Position numbers and translations under genes: made by a program | Notes under the pieces: generated by a model | Databases searched by the model: none | The model's input: the letters and a program-made list of their open reading frames with translations, nothing else | Told to the model about the DNA's origin: nothing | Part shown: piece after piece, positions 62,333-64,000 of the stretch | Layout of the letters: each line of letters begins with the position of its first letter | Numbering within the stretch: position 1 is the first letter of the stretch | Assembly: GCA_020430445.1 (NCBI GenBank) | Contig: JAGQJZ010000001.1 | Coordinates: 22,990 to 86,989, forward strand | Reading direction: 5' to 3' | Source: Nitrospina sp. | Lineage (GTDB): Bacteria; Nitrospinota; Nitrospinia; Nitrospinales; Nitrospinaceae | DNA length: 64,000 bases

Positions 62333-64000
62333 CTACCCTACGGTGACCGATTTGGCAAGGGACCGGGGCTTGTCGACGTTGCGCTTGAGGGAGGTGGCGG
62401 TGAAATAGGCGAACAACTGGGCGAGGATCAACTGCAGGAGGGGAGCGGCGAGCGGAGGCACGGAAGGCAGAATCAACTCCTCGCTGAACAGGTCGCGGTT
62501 CTTGCCGCGTTCGTCGAAATGGATTCCCAACACAAACCCGGAGCGTGCGCGGATTTCCGCGACACTCGACAGCGTCGATTCGTACAACTCCTTCTCCGTC
62601 GCAGGCGGCATGAACACGATGGAGTAGATGTCCGAATCGATCATCGCCAGCGTGCCGTGTTTGAGAAACCCGCCCGGCATGCCCTCGGCATGGATGTACG
62701 CCACTTCCTTCATCTTGAGGGCCGACTCCAGAGCGACGGGATAATACATCCCCCGTCCGAGATACAACCAGTGCTTGATGTTTTTGTACTGGTTCGCGAT
62801 GCGATGGATGAATCCCGAGCGTTCGTTGAGAACGTTGCCGATGATCTCCGGCATTTCGTGCAAGGTCGCCAGCGCCTCGTTGTACTGCTTGCGGGTCATC
62901 TTGCGCGTCTTCAACGCCAGCCGCATCGCCAGCGTGGTGAGGATCACCATCTGCGCCAGCGCCGCCTTGGTGCTGATGACGCAGATTTCCGGACCGGACC
63001 CCTGCAAGATCACCCGGTCGACCATGCGCGACAGGGTCGAGCCGATCACGTTGACGATGGCCGCCGTCTTCGCGCCTTTCGACTGGGCGTGCTTGAGCGC
63101 GGTGATGGTGTCGTAGGTTTCTCCCGACTGGGAGATCGCCAGCACCAGACTGTCGCGGTCCACCGGAGACAGGGCAATAAATTCATCGGAGCTGATGGAG
63201 GAAAAATACCGCCCGGCCAGCCTGGCGAAAATGTACTTGGCGTATTTGGCGACATAGAACGTGGTGCCAACGCCGACGAGGTAGGTGTTGCGCTTCGTCA
63301 TGAACTCGGCGACATCGTCCAGCGCTTTTTCATCCACCTCCAGGGCATTGAGGATGGTCTGCGGCTGTTCGTAAATCTCCTTCAGCATGTAATGCGGGTA
63401 GCCGCCCTTCTTCGAGGTCTCGCTGTCCCATTCAATCCGGGTGATCGGCTTGACGATTTCCTCCCCGGTCAGAAAATTTTTGACCACGTAGCGGTCGCGC
63501 GTGAGGATGGCGTACTCCTCGTCGTCGATGATGACGGCGTTTTTGGTATGGTCGATGAAGGCGTTGAAATCGGACCCGACGTACTTGATTTCGTCGCCGA
63601 TCCCCAGCATCAGCGGCGATTCCTTGCGCGCGCAGAAAATCGTGTCGGGATGGTATTGCGTGATCATCACGACGGCATAGGTTCCCTCGAGCATGCTCAG
63701 GGTCTTGACGAACGCCTTCTCGACATTTTTGGTCTGCTTGTAAAATTTCTGCAACAGGTGCGGCACCACCTCGGTATCGGTTTCAGACAGGAAACGCACG
63801 CCTTCTTTTTCCAACTGCGACTTCAACGTCCGGTAATTGGAAATGATGCCGTTGTGCACCACGGCAAACGCCTTGTCCTGCGACATCATGGGGTGTGTGT
63901 TGTTGCGGGTGACCTTACCGTGCGTCGCCCAGCGGGTGTGGGCGATTCCCATGTGGCTCTTGTGCCGCAGCACCGAATCTTTCTGGTAAAACTCCTCCAC
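62333..64000 (-). CDS. glmS: Glutamine-fructose-6-phosphate aminotransferase GlmS (5' end outside window)
   Basis: GlmS makes glucosamine 6-phosphate, the first step to UDP-GlcNAc for wall and LPS. The visible 555 residues include the end of the glutaminase domain (HTRWATHGKVTRNNTHPM, AVVHNGIISNY) and both SIS isomerase domains (DRDSLVLAISQSGETYDTI, YLGRGMYYPVALESALKMKE). The C-terminus is characteristic (DKPRSLAKSVTVG). The N-terminal catalytic cysteine lies beyond the right edge. The gene is in frame to the edge with no internal stop. Confidence 0.96.
   Translation of the reverse strand: MEEFYQKDSVLRHKSHMGIAHTRWATHGKVTRNNTHPMMSQDKAFAVVHNGIISNYRTLKSQLEKEGVRFLSETDTEVVPHLLQKFYKQTKNVEKAFVKTLSMLEGTYAVVMITQYHPDTIFCARKESPLMLGIGDEIKYVGSDFNAFIDHTKNAVIIDDEEYAILTRDRYVVKNFLTGEEIVKPITRIEWDSETSKKGGYPHYMLKEIYEQPQTILNALEVDEKALDDVAEFMTKRNTYLVGVGTTFYVAKYAKYIFARLAGRYFSSISSDEFIALSPVDRDSLVLAISQSGETYDTITALKHAQSKGAKTAAIVNVIGSTLSRMVDRVILQGSGPEICVISTKAALAQMVILTTLAMRLALKTRKMTRKQYNEALATLHEMPEIIGNVLNERSGFIHRIANQYKNIKHWLYLGRGMYYPVALESALKMKEVAYIHAEGMPGGFLKHGTLAMIDSDIYSIVFMPPATEKELYESTLSSVAEIRARSGFVLGIHFDERGKNRDLFSEELILPSVPPLAAPLLQLILAQLFAYFTATSLKRNVDKPRSLAKSVTVG

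Overview
The window reads as a GC-rich chromosome segment of a free-living Gram-negative (diderm) bacterium. This is supported by a type VI secretion system (T6SS), TonB-dependent receptors, an OprP-like porin, lipoproteins and a PpiD-type periplasmic foldase. Gene content (ThiD-ThiN fusion, c-type cytochrome of the DUF3365/Tll0287 type, T6SS core of ImpA/TssA type) would fit a deep-branching lineage such as Nitrospinota or a relative of the former Deltaproteobacteria. That placement is inference only. No rRNA, tRNA, insertion sequence, phage, origin or CRISPR array was found.

Region 1 (1-21.6 kb) is a plus-strand T6SS locus. In order it holds the tail of an unknown gene, a PP2C-type phosphatase, a WaaP/Kdo-kinase-like protein, tssL, tssM, tssA, tssB, tssC, hcp, tssE, tssF, tssG, tssH(clpV), vgrG(tssI), a YwqK/MORN-like repeat protein, a SPOR-domain membrane protein and a small unknown protein. 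tssJ, tssK and a recognisable fha are not in the window and may lie to its left. Promoter-like sequences precede tssL, tssB and hcp, and a 59-bp tandem repeat precedes tssA. An orphan PAAR-like (DUF4280) gene and a pentapeptide-repeat gene lie about 8 kb further on (29-30 kb).

Region 2 (21.6-31 kb) is a mixed accessory stretch: a monohaem cytochrome, a Ycf46-like AAA ATPase, a beta-propeller protein, a secreted metzincin protease, a CbiX-like chelatase, the PAAR-like and pentapeptide genes, and a stand-alone CHC2 zinc-finger protein.

Region 3 (30.6-48.7 kb) is dominated by metal traffic. It has a TonB receptor with a BNR/sialidase-like lipoprotein and a His/Cys-rich exported protein, an OprP-like porin, a SHOCT lipoprotein, and the zinc operon znuA-znuC-znuB-COG0523 GTPase. 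Divergent from that operon are a small His/Cys exported protein and a ZnuD-like receptor. Then come two unknown or TPR-like genes, a HemB lacking the zinc cysteines, a Fur-family regulator, and an SmtB-type ArsR repressor with a 26-histidine protein. Together these look like a zinc acquisition, allocation and sparing regulon.

Region 4 (48.7-64 kb) is mainly housekeeping: a hydroxyacid dehydrogenase fused to a TPMT-like methyltransferase, a TraB-family membrane protein, uvrB, a PilZ protein, the mreB-mreC-mreD-mrdA cell-shape operon, ppiD, the thiD-thiN fusion, and a glmS gene cut by the right edge.
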